From UBA4416 sp963422675 (GTDB lineage: Bacteria > Bacteroidota > Bacteroidia > B-17B0 > Aurantibacillaceae), in the NCBI GenBank assembly GCA_963422675.2, contig CAXVYS010000009.1, positions 1 to 64,000 on the forward strand: a DNA stretch of 64,000 nucleotides. The letters run 5' to 3'. Of the stretch, positions 25,088-35,041 are shown one piece after another. The translations under genes were made by a program, and so were the position numbers. Each line of letters opens with the position of its first letter. Position 1 is the stretch's first letter. Below the pieces are notes generated by a model that saw nothing but the letters and a program-made list of their open reading frames with translations, did not search any database and had not been told where the DNA came from.

Positions 25088-27907
25088 ATGAAAAAATTAG
25101 TACTTATAGTTTCTTTTGTAATGGTATGTTTCGGCATCACGGCGCAAAAATTATATCGTTTAAACAATACGATTACTCCGGCAGATTATCTTCCCAAAAC
25201 AATCATCCTAAAAGTAAAACCGGCATTTGCAGCAAGTTGTTCAGTAAATGAAATAGATTATCCCTTGTTTAATGAGTTAGCAGGCGTAGTGGGAGTAACA
25301 AACCTCCATAAAAAATTTCCTAAAGACAGATCTCCTGAAAGAGAATTCAACGCAACAGGGCAAAAGTATGCCGACCTTTCTTTAATTTATGAATTAAATT
25401 ATACCTCAGATCTGTTCATTGAAAAAGCAATCAGCAAATTACTATCCTCAGGGATTTTGGTGTATGCCGAACCGCATTTTGTTCCTAAAACAACCTATAT
25501 GCCTAACGATCCGTTGGCAAATGCAACAAACCAATATCATTTGCAAACCGTTAATGCGTTTAACGCATGGACAGTAAACAAAGGCGATTCAGCCATTGTT
25601 ATTGGAATTACGGATACAGGAACCGACCCAACACATAATGATTTGTTTAATAATATTAAACGCAATTATGCCGATATACCTGATAATTTTGATAATGATG
25701 GGGATGGTTATGTAGATAATTACATGGGTTGGGATGTGGCAATGAATGATAACGATCCTACCTGGCAAGGAAGTAGCCATGGTGTGCATGTTTGTGGTAT
25801 TGCCGGTGCCAGTGCAGATAATGCAATTGGCGGAGCAGGAGTTGGCTTTAATTGCAAAATACTACCGGTAAAAATTGGAGATGCATCAGGAGGCTTAATT
25901 GCCGCTTATGAAGGGATTAAATATGCAGCAGATCATGGTTGCGCAATTATTAATTGCTCATGGGGTGGTGGTGGTGGAAGCCAATACGGACAAGACATTG
26001 TGGATTATGCTACGATCAATAAAAATTGTTTAGTAGTTGCAGCGGCAGGTAACAATAGCATGGACGGCGATTTTTTTCCCGCGTCTTTTAATAATGTACT
26101 GGCTGTTGCAAATACAACGTCGACCGATGTAAAACATTCAACCTCTAATTACGGTTATTTTGTGGATGTATGTGCTCCCGGAGAAAACATCAACTCTACC
26201 TGGCCTGGAAATTTTTATGTAACACTAACCGGCACATCTATGTCTTCCCCTTTAACAGCAGGTGCTGCTGGGATTGTTAAAAAGCAGTTTCCTTCCTATA
26301 ATGGCTTACAAATTGGCGAAAGATTAAAAGTAACTTCCGATAATATTTATCCTGTAAACCCCTCTTATAATAATAAACTGGGCGCTGGAAGAATTAATTT
26401 ATTCCGCGCATTGACTGATCCCGCTTCACCAAGTGTAATATTTAGTGATAAGGCGGTAACGGATAAAAATGATGAAGCATACATTGTTGGAGATACTTTA
26501 TTTATTACCGGGAAGTTTACCAACTACCTCGACCCAACGGGAGCTTTGAGTGTAACGGTTACCCCCTTGTCTGCCTACGCTACGGCAATCGATAATACAA
26601 CGTCATTAGGTATTATTAATACACTGGCCAATAAAACCAATACACTCGATCCGTTTACCTTTAAGCTTGGAGGAAGTATTCCTATTAACCAGGCAATTGA
26701 TTTTGAAGTACTCATGAAGGATGGGACGTATAGTGCAAAACAATATTTTACCTTGTACATTAATGTAGATTATATAGATATTAAAATTAATGATGCTTAC
26801 ACAACCGCTACCAGCAAAGGAAGAATAGGATATAACCAGGACGCCCAATTACAGGGCTTAGGCTTTAAGTACAAAGGAACCGATTTATTATACGAAGCAG
26901 GGTTAATGGTTGGTCGCGATACAAACTCTGTGTCGGATTGCGTAAGAGGAACCAATACAACGATTTCAGATGTGGATTTTGCAACCGTAAACAGAGCCGC
27001 AAAATTGCTGCCGTCAGTTACCTCCGATTTTGATACCGAAGCAAAAATAAACGACAATATTGCTTTTACACCTATTCATGTAGAAGTTGAACAAAATACG
27101 TTTGCCTGGGGTACAGTGCCCTATAAGCAATTTGTAATCTGGGAATACAGTATTAAAAACACGCATGCCACCGATACTTTAAAAACAGCCTACGCAGGCA
27201 TATTTGCCGATTGGGATATTGATGGATCGACCTATGGCCAAAACAGAAGTAATTATGATAGCACTACAAAAATGGGTTATAGTTTTTATACTGCCGCCAC
27301 CGGAAAGTATGCAGGCATTAAGCTATTAACACATACAGCTCCTCCCAATTTTTATGCTGTTGATAATATTAACAGTGGAAACGGTGGACTCGATCTCACA
27401 AATGGATTTGATACGAAAGAGAAGTACAAATCCATGAGCACAAAAAGATTAACAGCCGGTGTTGGTGGCTCAGGAAATGATATCATCAACATTATGAGCA
27501 GTGGTCCTTTTACGATTCCTCCGGGAAAAACAGTAAAAGTAGCATTCGCTTTAATTGGTGGAGATAGTTTGCCTGCATTAATTACAGCGGCACACCAGGC
27601 AGATACCATTTATAATCATTTGCAGATAATTGTGCAACCGAATGCCATTCATGAAATAAATAATGCGGGTGAAACGGTTTCAATATATCCTAATCCTGCA
27701 AGTCATCAATTCACCATTACTCAGTCGTCTAAAAATTATTCCACAATAGAAATTTATACGATAAATGGCAGTCTTTTGTATAGCCAGAAAATAAATGCCC
27801 TAACCGAATTGGTTAGTTTGCCGGATATGGCTCCTGGCGTGTATATTATAAAGTTAAGCGGGAATCACAAAACACTGTTTAAAAAAATAGTGTTGGTTAA
27901 TGAATAG
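25088..27907 (+). CDS. Secreted subtilisin-family (S8) peptidase with T9SS sorting domain
   Basis: The 939-residue product has a signal peptide (LVLIVSFVMVCFGITAQ), an N-terminal pro-region (about 20-150) and an S8 catalytic domain. Visible catalytic residues are Asp in ITDTGTDPTHND, His in SSHGVHVCGIAGA, and Ser in TGTSMSSPLTAGAAG. An insert rich in Asp (DNFDNDGDGYVDNYMGWD) may bind calcium. A long beta-rich region follows, then a type IX sorting domain (SIYPNPASHQFTI to LSGNHKTLFKKIVLVNE). It is probably exported across the outer membrane and anchored or released at the surface. Confidence 0.93.
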   Translation: MKKLVLIVSFVMVCFGITAQKLYRLNNTITPADYLPKTIILKVKPAFAASCSVNEIDYPLFNELAGVVGVTNLHKKFPKDRSPEREFNATGQKYADLSLIYELNYTSDLFIEKAISKLLSSGILVYAEPHFVPKTTYMPNDPLANATNQYHLQTVNAFNAWTVNKGDSAIVIGITDTGTDPTHNDLFNNIKRNYADIPDNFDNDGDGYVDNYMGWDVAMNDNDPTWQGSSHGVHVCGIAGASADNAIGGAGVGFNCKILPVKIGDASGGLIAAYEGIKYAADHGCAIINCSWGGGGGSQYGQDIVDYATINKNCLVVAAAGNNSMDGDFFPASFNNVLAVANTTSTDVKHSTSNYGYFVDVCAPGENINSTWPGNFYVTLTGTSMSSPLTAGAAGIVKKQFPSYNGLQIGERLKVTSDNIYPVNPSYNNKLGAGRINLFRALTDPASPSVIFSDKAVTDKNDEAYIVGDTLFITGKFTNYLDPTGALSVTVTPLSAYATAIDNTTSLGIINTLANKTNTLDPFTFKLGGSIPINQAIDFEVLMKDGTYSAKQYFTLYINVDYIDIKINDAYTTATSKGRIGYNQDAQLQGLGFKYKGTDLLYEAGLMVGRDTNSVSDCVRGTNTTISDVDFATVNRAAKLLPSVTSDFDTEAKINDNIAFTPIHVEVEQNTFAWGTVPYKQFVIWEYSIKNTHATDTLKTAYAGIFADWDIDGSTYGQNRSNYDSTTKMGYSFYTAATGKYAGIKLLTHTAPPNFYAVDNINSGNGGLDLTNGFDTKEKYKSMSTKRLTAGVGGSGNDIINIMSSGPFTIPPGKTVKVAFALIGGDSLPALITAAHQADTIYNHLQIIVQPNAIHEINNAGETVSIYPNPASHQFTITQSSKNYSTIEIYTINGSLLYSQKINALTELVSLPDMAPGVYIIKLSGNHKTLFKKIVLVNE

Positions 27908-27979
27908 AGTATAGTTGAATGTAGTGTTCAGGATATCGATTACTTTAAAATTCCTATATTTACCCTTTATTTTAAAAAT

Positions 27980-29335
27980 ATGGAATTAAATGCACTTACG
28001 GCAATTTCGCCTGTTGACGGTCGTTACAGAAAAGTAACCAATGAATTAGCCACTTATTTTTCAGAGTTTGGATTAATCAGATACCGTGTTCAGGTTGAAA
28101 TAGATTATTTTATTTTATTATCACAACAAGGTCTTTCTCAATTGCCGAAATTGAATGATAAACAAGTGGAAGACCTTAAACTGGTATATAAGAATTTTTC
28201 TTTTGCAGATGCAGAAGTTATCAAGGAAACAGAAAAAACAACGAATCACGATGTAAAGGCTGTTGAATATTTTATCAAAGAAAAATTAAAACAACAGGGC
28301 CTTGAAAATTACCTGGAGTTTGTGCATTTTGGTTTAACTTCCCAGGATATTAACAATACCTCTATTCCTTTATCTTTAAAACAAGCTACCTCAGAAGTTG
28401 TATTGCCAACGTTGGATTTGGTAGAATCTAAATTATTGGTTTTATCCAGGGAGTGGCGGCATGTTTCTTTATTGGCGCGTACTCATGGCCAGCCGGCCTC
28501 TCCAACCCGTTTAGGTAAAGAAATTTATGTGTTTGTAGAGCGGTTACAATCACAGGTAAATCAATTGAAAGCGATTCCCTTTTCTGCAAAATTTGGTGGA
28601 GCAACCGGTAATTTTAATGCACATTATGTAGCATACCCAAATAACGATTGGATTGCTTTTGGAAATACATTCGTTAATCAAACCTTAGGTTTAAGCAGAA
28701 GCCAGTTCACCACGCAAATTGAACATTACGATAACATTGCCGCTTATTGCGATGCCTTGAAACGTATCAATACAATATTGCTGGATCTTTGCCGCGATGT
28801 ATGGACTTATGTGAGCATGGATTATTTCAAACAAAAATTAAAAGCGGGTGAAATTGGCTCATCTGCCATGCCTCATAAAGTTAATCCTATTGATTTTGAA
28901 AATGCAGAAGGGAATTTAGGAATCGCAAATGCGATCCTTGAGCACTTATCAGCAAAGCTTCCACTATCCCGTCTGCAAAGGGATTTAACGGATAGTACGG
29001 TATTAAGAAATTTAGGAGTTCCTATAGCGCACATCCTGATTTCTTATAAAAGCATTTTAAAAGGCCTTGACAAATTAATCCTGAACGAAGAAATTTTTAG
29101 CAGAGACCTGGAAAATAACTGGGCGGTAGTAGCAGAGGCTGTACAAACTATTTTACGCAGAGAAGGTTATCCAAAGCCTTACGAAGCTTTAAAGGATTTA
29201 ACACGTACAAACTCCCATATTACAAAAGAATCGATGCATACGTTTATAAATGGCTTAAATGTAAGTGACGAAATAAAAAAAGAATTATTGCAGATCACTC
29301 CTCAAAATTTTGTTGGAAGAAATCCGGAGTATTAA
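27980..29335 (+). CDS. purB: Adenylosuccinate lyase
   Basis: The 451-residue product starts MELNALTAISPVDGRYR. It has the fumarase/aspartase superfamily signature GSSAMPHKVNPIDFENAEGN with the flexible-loop catalytic Ser, plus TSQDINNTSIPLSL and RTHGQPASPTRLGKE. It catalyses two steps of purine synthesis: SAICAR to AICAR, and adenylosuccinate to AMP. Length and start fit the family. A TATATTTA box at 27955-27962 could serve as the -7 element, but no good -33 TTG stands at the right spacing. No purine gene neighbours are present. Confidence 0.95.
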   Translation: MELNALTAISPVDGRYRKVTNELATYFSEFGLIRYRVQVEIDYFILLSQQGLSQLPKLNDKQVEDLKLVYKNFSFADAEVIKETEKTTNHDVKAVEYFIKEKLKQQGLENYLEFVHFGLTSQDINNTSIPLSLKQATSEVVLPTLDLVESKLLVLSREWRHVSLLARTHGQPASPTRLGKEIYVFVERLQSQVNQLKAIPFSAKFGGATGNFNAHYVAYPNNDWIAFGNTFVNQTLGLSRSQFTTQIEHYDNIAAYCDALKRINTILLDLCRDVWTYVSMDYFKQKLKAGEIGSSAMPHKVNPIDFENAEGNLGIANAILEHLSAKLPLSRLQRDLTDSTVLRNLGVPIAHILISYKSILKGLDKLILNEEIFSRDLENNWAVVAEAVQTILRREGYPKPYEALKDLTRTNSHITKESMHTFINGLNVSDEIKKELLQITPQNFVGRNPEY

Positions 29336-29345
29336 TTACTCTATT

Positions 29346-29369
29346 CCCCTCTGCCGGTTGGCGGAGGGG
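29346..29369. terminator. GC-rich hairpin after purB
   Basis: A 10-bp stem, CCCCTCTGCC (29346-29355) with GGCGGAGGGG (29360-29369), has one G-U pair and a GGTT loop. It stands 10 bases after the purB stop and between convergent genes. No long U run follows, so it may be a bidirectional transcription barrier or a repetitive palindromic element. Confidence 0.5.
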
Positions 29370-29497
29370 TTAAGGGGTGTGTTGTTTATATAGCGTCCAA
29401 TACGTTATAGGAGTTAAAAACAGTATCAATAAAAGTAGCAGGTTTTATCATCCTCCGAAATACCATCAAATTAGATGTCTATCATGTAACCCTCTAT

Positions 29498-31258
29498 TTA
29501 CCTGGCAACAATTATTTTTTGTGAAAATACATATTGCTTATTATTTTTTAGAGAGATAAAATAGACGCCATCTGTTAACCCACTTATATCAATGGTTTCG
29601 GCTATCGGAGGTTTACAAACTAACTTACCTGATAAAGTGGTAATCGTAATTTCAGTGATGCTTGCATTTAAATTAGCAATTTTAATAAATTGACTGGCCG
29701 GATTTGGGTATACATCAAAGGAGGATGTTTCATCAACATGCATCATATTTAATGAAAGTGCATTGCATTCTGTTTTAGTAGCATTGCCGTTCCTTACCTG
29801 TGCCGGGATTGAGCCGGTATTGTACGTGTTTGGAATACCAATGGCCGGCCATGAACTACCGGTTAAAAAAGCAGGCTTTGTATTGTAACAATAACTCATG
29901 TCGGGCAAATTTGAAGTGCCTCCCGGAGTTAAAACACCTTGTTTTAAATTTCCAAATTCAAAATGACCAGTTCCGGCTAAGGTATAATTTCCCATTAAAA
30001 AAGTGGTGTTGGTGATTTCGTTGCCTACAAATACCTGGTTATTTGAAGCTGGCCCCGAATTCATAAAAATGCCGTAACCTTGCGCCCTGTTTCTAAAAAA
30101 AACATTATCAGGGCCATTTATACCGTGCGAATTATCTATAACCATGTGCTGGCAAACGTTACCTTCAAACAAATTGGCAAATACATAATTACCATGCAAC
30201 ACCATATCCCCTGCTGAATTAGCAGGAAGAGATGTTCCGGTCCAGTAAGGATTGATAGAGTAATTGTAATCAATCACATTACCATTGATCCCTGCCTGCA
30301 TTAATATAGAGTGGCGCTGGTGATCAAACACATTGTTTTCTATTTTATGGTCTGAGGAATTAAACTGGAAGGCAATACCATATGCTCTCCCGTTTCCACC
30401 ATAATCATAGGCATCATGAAAATAAGAGCCCGAAACCTGGCAATTACCGGACGATTCAAAGGTAATGTGAGAAAAGAAACAACTATCCATTTCAACACCC
30501 TCTACATAACAATTGTAGGCATATAAAAATTGGATGGTTGGATAAGAACCGACATTGGTATTACGTCGTGTGATATGCATACATTTAATCCCTGTGTTTT
30601 GTATAGGGAATGTTTTATAAAAAGTAATGGTATCCGTTATAAGGTAATCTTTCCGTAATTGGTGGTTTAGTTTTAAAGTATCCGCAGGGGTGTTTGTTAT
30701 CTTTAAAAATTGTCCAACGCTATTGTATGCCCAGGTACTGGTAACTAAAGAGGCTGCCCGTTGTTTTAAAATTATAAAATCACCGGTACTAAGCTGGATG
30801 GATGATGCGTTGACGTTCGATATTAAATATCGGTTATACCGGCTCGCCGATTGCGTAATACTATAAGTGTTACCTGATATGATACCTTGTACATTGATGC
30901 AGGTAACCGAATTTGTAAAAATCAAACGGGTTGTTGTACCCGCTCCTTCTAATTTGACATTACTTTTTAAATTAATGGTATTGGTAAAGGTATACACACC
31001 CGAAGGAAATAGAATAGTGTACGACTGAGCAGGTACTGTACATTGATTGATCGCAGATAAAAATACCCCATCACAAGGGATGAGTCCTGTCATATCAGCG
31101 CCAAGGCTTTGCATATTCAGCGTATTTGAATAGGAGGGCAAGGGTTCTGCCAATCCAGCATTTTTCCAATCATACACGCGGTTTACGGGAATAGTTTGAG
31201 CAACAGAAAGGCGTATTGCTACTAAAAACGTTAAGGCCAAAAATTTTAATTTTACCAT
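29498..31258 (-). CDS. Secreted right-handed beta-helix protein with T9SS sorting domain
   Basis: The 586-residue product has a signal peptide (LALTFLVAIRLSVAQ). A long region of pectate-lyase-like beta-helix rungs follows (VTCINVQGIISGNTYSI, NCQVSGSYFHDAYDYGGNG, HKIENNVFDHQRHSI). The C-terminal type IX sorting domain has FDVYPNPASQFIKIAN and VYFISLKNNKQYVFSQKIIVAR. Its start QSLGADMTGLIPCDGVFLSAINQC matches polysaccharide-processing helices. It is probably a surface polysaccharide lyase or hydrolase; the substrate cannot be told. It is convergent with purB. Confidence 0.85.
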   Translation of the reverse strand: MVKLKFLALTFLVAIRLSVAQTIPVNRVYDWKNAGLAEPLPSYSNTLNMQSLGADMTGLIPCDGVFLSAINQCTVPAQSYTILFPSGVYTFTNTINLKSNVKLEGAGTTTRLIFTNSVTCINVQGIISGNTYSITQSASRYNRYLISNVNASSIQLSTGDFIILKQRAASLVTSTWAYNSVGQFLKITNTPADTLKLNHQLRKDYLITDTITFYKTFPIQNTGIKCMHITRRNTNVGSYPTIQFLYAYNCYVEGVEMDSCFFSHITFESSGNCQVSGSYFHDAYDYGGNGRAYGIAFQFNSSDHKIENNVFDHQRHSILMQAGINGNVIDYNYSINPYWTGTSLPANSAGDMVLHGNYVFANLFEGNVCQHMVIDNSHGINGPDNVFFRNRAQGYGIFMNSGPASNNQVFVGNEITNTTFLMGNYTLAGTGHFEFGNLKQGVLTPGGTSNLPDMSYCYNTKPAFLTGSSWPAIGIPNTYNTGSIPAQVRNGNATKTECNALSLNMMHVDETSSFDVYPNPASQFIKIANLNASITEITITTLSGKLVCKPPIAETIDISGLTDGVYFISLKNNKQYVFSQKIIVAR

Positions 31259-31545
31259 CAGTACATTTTTAGTGTGTTATTACATCATGTTTCGTTTCGG
31301 TTGTTTAGGGGGATTAGTTCGATTTTATATTAAAATTAGTGATAAACAACCAGATCTCCATACATCTTACCTTAAAATAATTATAAACCTGATTGATGGT
31401 ATTCCGAAAGCATAAAATCTATATTAGAACTAAACGAATTGTTGGAAGTGCCAGTTAATTTATCAAAGGTTTTCAGTAAGTTTACACTCGTTCAATTAAA
31501 AAAGAAAATGTAGTTCACCTAAACCCTCTTTAGCTGATTTGAAAG

Positions 31546-32439
31546 ATGGGAACACAACAACCGCCAATGAAAGTAGCAGGTTTTACCATCATACGAAATG
31601 CCATTAAATTCGATTACCCGGTAGTAGAAGCCATTACGTCTATTTTGCCATTATGTGATGAATTTGTGGTGGCTGTTGGTAATAGTGAAGATGAAACCCT
31701 GCAGCTGATCAAAAATATTAACTCTCCTAAAATAAAGATCATTGAAACCATCTGGGACGATCATTTACGCCAGGGAGGGCAGGTACTGGCTATTGAAACC
31801 AATAAAGCATTTGATGCCATTAGCAAGGACGTCGATTGGTGTTTTTATATTCAGAGCGATGAATGTGTGCACGAAAAACATCTGGCATCTATAAAGGAAG
31901 CCATGTTAAAATATAAGGACGATAAACAGGTAGATGGTTTATTATTTAATTATGTCCATTTCTATGGAACTTATAACTACGTCGGGAATTCCCGTCGCTG
32001 GTACCGTAAAGAAATCCGGGTCATTAAAAATGATAAAGCAATCCGCTCTTACAAAGACGCACAGGGCTTTCGTAAAACAGATAATTCTAAATTAAATGTA
32101 AAACCGATCCATGCAGAAATTTACCATTACGGTTGGGTAAAACCGCCAAAAGCGCAGCAGGCCAAACAAGAGCATTTCCATAAAATGTGGCATGATGATG
32201 AATGGATGAAAAAAAATATTGCGGAAGTGGAAGAATTCGATTACTCCCAAATAGACAGCCTGGAAGAATTTAAAAGTACCCACCCATCAGTGATGCAACT
32301 AAGGATAGATGCTGCAAACTGGAATTTTAAATTCGACAAATCGCACATTAAAATCAGTGCTAAGGATAAATTACTCTTGTTTATTGAAAAAACGACCAGC
32401 TGGAAAGTAGGAGAATACCGGAATTACAAGGTTATTTGA
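31546..32439 (+). CDS. Family 2-like glycosyltransferase
   Basis: The 297-residue product opens with KVAGFTIIRNAIKFDYPVVEAI, a GT-A nucleotide-sugar fold start, followed by CDEFVVAVGNSEDETL and a metal-binding stretch YIQSDECVHEKH in place of DxD. C-terminal residues are basic and rich in His (KMWHDDEWMKKN). It is probably a cytoplasmic glycosyltransferase of the kind found singly in Bacteroidota. Donor and acceptor are unknown. An internal ATG at 31567 (MKVAGF) could also start it. Confidence 0.8.
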   Translation: MGTQQPPMKVAGFTIIRNAIKFDYPVVEAITSILPLCDEFVVAVGNSEDETLQLIKNINSPKIKIIETIWDDHLRQGGQVLAIETNKAFDAISKDVDWCFYIQSDECVHEKHLASIKEAMLKYKDDKQVDGLLFNYVHFYGTYNYVGNSRRWYRKEIRVIKNDKAIRSYKDAQGFRKTDNSKLNVKPIHAEIYHYGWVKPPKAQQAKQEHFHKMWHDDEWMKKNIAEVEEFDYSQIDSLEEFKSTHPSVMQLRIDAANWNFKFDKSHIKISAKDKLLLFIEKTTSWKVGEYRNYKVI

Positions 32440-32545
32440 CAATTTTTTTAACATTTTATTGATTTAAGTTCGTCCCTCAATCCCGGAATTTTTCTGTTGT
32501 ATTTTTTGTACATTAGTATTACTAAATTTTTACACTCTTCTCAGA

Positions 32546-35029
32546 ATGAAATTTTATTTACATCTTGTTTTACTAATTCTATGCGGCCATCTTTATTCAC
32601 AGGAGCCTAAAGTTTTTAAAAAGCAGGCAGATGCGGATTTTAAATTAAAGAAGTACGAAGCTGCTATCATAGGTTATACTAAGTTTATTTCTTCTTCCCC
32701 TATTAAAGAATTCGATGTGTTTTATAACCGTGCGGTAAGTTATGAAAGAACAAAACAACTGCCTTCAGCAATCAACGATTATCTGGAATGCCTGGAATTA
32801 GAAAAGAAGGATAAAAGTCTCCATCTAAAAATTGCAGACATCTTTATGAGTATGGAAAAGTATAAGGAAGCGAATGATGTACTCGAAAAATTGCTGACCT
32901 TTGATAAAAATAATATTCCTGCCTTACAACGTTCTGCTTACTGCCTGATCGTTCTTAAAGAGTATACTAAAGCATTGGCAAGAGCAGATTTTGCCATTGA
33001 AGAAGATTCGAGAGATGATGGACAGTTTACCGATGTAGCTCATTATTACAGAGCTCTTGCAAAAGATAGCCTGCATGATTATGCTGCCGCATTGGCTTCT
33101 TATAACAGAGCTATTGTTATTGTAAAAACAAGGGAGTTAAACCGCTTAAAAGCCTTGCCAAAATACAAGCCCTATTATGTAAATCTTGCAAAGGCTCAGT
33201 ATAAAACACGATCCTACGACGAAGCCATTCAAAACTTTGGTATTGCCATTACACTGGATATTGCTGATACCATCAAACCTTCTAATGCGGATGTGTATTA
33301 TTATAACAGTCTTGTTTATTTCGCAAAAACAGATTACAATAGTTCTATCGGTAATTTAAATAAAGCCATCGTGCTAAATGGAAAAAATGCTCCACTTTTT
33401 TTTCAAAGAGGGGTCGTTTATAAAGTTACAAGCCAATACCAAAGCGCTATTAGTGATTTTACCAAAGCTTCGCTGATTGATCCTTCCAGTGCTATTACCT
33501 TTTTATATAAAGGGCAATGTGAAATGGAATTAGGGGATTTAAAAAATGCTATTATGGATTTTAAGGCCTGCTTAAAATTAGAGACGTTCAACAATGAAGC
33601 TAAAAATTTGTTGAGGCAGGCAGAAGCAAAGAATTATACGGCTAATAAGGAAAGTGATCCGCCACAGATAAAAATCTCTTACCCTGCGATTGATTATAAT
33701 AACTTCACTAACATTTATGTAAATCAAACAACGTTAATCATCGAAGGTCACGTTAATGATAAGAGTACTTTAAAATCAATAATGGTGAACGATCAGGATA
33801 AAGAGTTTGATAAAGAAGCTCTTAATCCGGAGTTCAAATTCGTTTTGCAAACTGAAAATTTAAAAAAGGTAGATATAACGGTAACGGATATTTATAATAA
33901 CACTACCACAAAAACAATTAAGATTGGCCGTATTGTTAGCGAAACCAGAGCTATTGTAAGCCTCGAAGGAATTATATTAAGCAACGATTTTTCAGGAAAA
34001 CCTTTAATTAATAAAACCATTTATTTAACCAATCAAAAAGGAGAACAGTTTTATGTGGGTAAAACAGATAGCAAAGGTCATTTCATTTTCGAAAACTTGC
34101 CCGTAGATAAAGACTATTTAATTCAGGTAGAAGAAGAAGATGTCTTATTGAGACAGACCGGTTATGTGTTGGCAGATAAAAACGGTAAACCCGTTATGAA
34201 ATCAACACAATCAACAAACCATGCTACGAGTTTTTCCTTTGAATTATTGCAGATAGATGCCTCTACAATGAGTTTAATGACCATAGATGATGCCCCGCTG
34301 ATGATCAATATAGGAGGTCGGTTAATGGGTATGGGAGCTAATCAGTTTCCTCTGCCAAACATTGCCTTACAACTTGTGAAATCCAATAATGATGTTATCG
34401 TAAAAAACACGGATGAAAACGGATATTTTTCCTTTACAAACTTAAAGCCGGGAGAAAATTATTCTTTTAAAGTGGATGCTGAAGTTGCTAAAACCATCAA
34501 CACCAATAAAATATTAATTCTTGATCATAAAGGTCAGGTATTAAAGATCATCTCTAAAAATGATGCCGGATTTTTTGAATATAAAATGCTGGAGGTGGAA
34601 CGAACTCAGCTCACTTCTATTGCAGAGCCTGATCCCTGGGCAAACCTTACATTCAATATTAAAACTAAAAAGGAATATGCCATCATTGAAAACATTTATT
34701 ATGAGTCGGGCTCCTTTGCCGTTTCTAAATCATCAGAATCTATTCTGGATAAAGCCGTTGAGGCCTTAAAAGCGAATTCGAAATTAACCTTACAAGTAGA
34801 ATCGCATACAGATGCTGTTGCCAGCGATGAATTTAACCTCGATCTTTCGCAAAAAAGAGCGGCGAGTGTGGTGGAGTATATTCAATCGAAAGGTATTGAT
34901 AAAACACGATTAATTGCAAAAGGAATGGGGGAAACCGTTTTAACCAATCGCTGCGCAAATGGTGTAGATTGCTCGGATGCGGAGCATAAACAGAACAGAA
35001 GAACCATTTTCAGATTAGAATCTAATTAA
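32546..35029 (+). CDS. TPR and OmpA-domain envelope protein
   Basis: The 827-residue product has a signal peptide (LVLLILCGHLYSQ). Tandem TPR repeats cover about 20-360 (KKYEAAIIGYTKFISS, DYAAALASYNRAIVI, SSIGNLNKAIVLNG). Ig/CnaB-like segments cover about 370-690, and a C-terminal OmpA domain about 710-827 (VESHTDAVASDEFNLDLSQK, KQNRRTIF). The segment with LVKSNNDVIVKNTDENGYFS and KIISKNDAGFFEYKMLEVE matches the module in the 9106-10179 OmpA protein. This TPR-OmpA pattern is common in Bacteroidota gliding/T9SS-related envelope proteins (PorE-like), but no family is certain. Confidence 0.85.
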   Translation: MKFYLHLVLLILCGHLYSQEPKVFKKQADADFKLKKYEAAIIGYTKFISSSPIKEFDVFYNRAVSYERTKQLPSAINDYLECLELEKKDKSLHLKIADIFMSMEKYKEANDVLEKLLTFDKNNIPALQRSAYCLIVLKEYTKALARADFAIEEDSRDDGQFTDVAHYYRALAKDSLHDYAAALASYNRAIVIVKTRELNRLKALPKYKPYYVNLAKAQYKTRSYDEAIQNFGIAITLDIADTIKPSNADVYYYNSLVYFAKTDYNSSIGNLNKAIVLNGKNAPLFFQRGVVYKVTSQYQSAISDFTKASLIDPSSAITFLYKGQCEMELGDLKNAIMDFKACLKLETFNNEAKNLLRQAEAKNYTANKESDPPQIKISYPAIDYNNFTNIYVNQTTLIIEGHVNDKSTLKSIMVNDQDKEFDKEALNPEFKFVLQTENLKKVDITVTDIYNNTTTKTIKIGRIVSETRAIVSLEGIILSNDFSGKPLINKTIYLTNQKGEQFYVGKTDSKGHFIFENLPVDKDYLIQVEEEDVLLRQTGYVLADKNGKPVMKSTQSTNHATSFSFELLQIDASTMSLMTIDDAPLMINIGGRLMGMGANQFPLPNIALQLVKSNNDVIVKNTDENGYFSFTNLKPGENYSFKVDAEVAKTINTNKILILDHKGQVLKIISKNDAGFFEYKMLEVERTQLTSIAEPDPWANLTFNIKTKKEYAIIENIYYESGSFAVSKSSESILDKAVEALKANSKLTLQVESHTDAVASDEFNLDLSQKRAASVVEYIQSKGIDKTRLIAKGMGETVLTNRCANGVDCSDAEHKQNRRTIFRLESN

Positions 35030-35041
35030 TACTCGTTATCC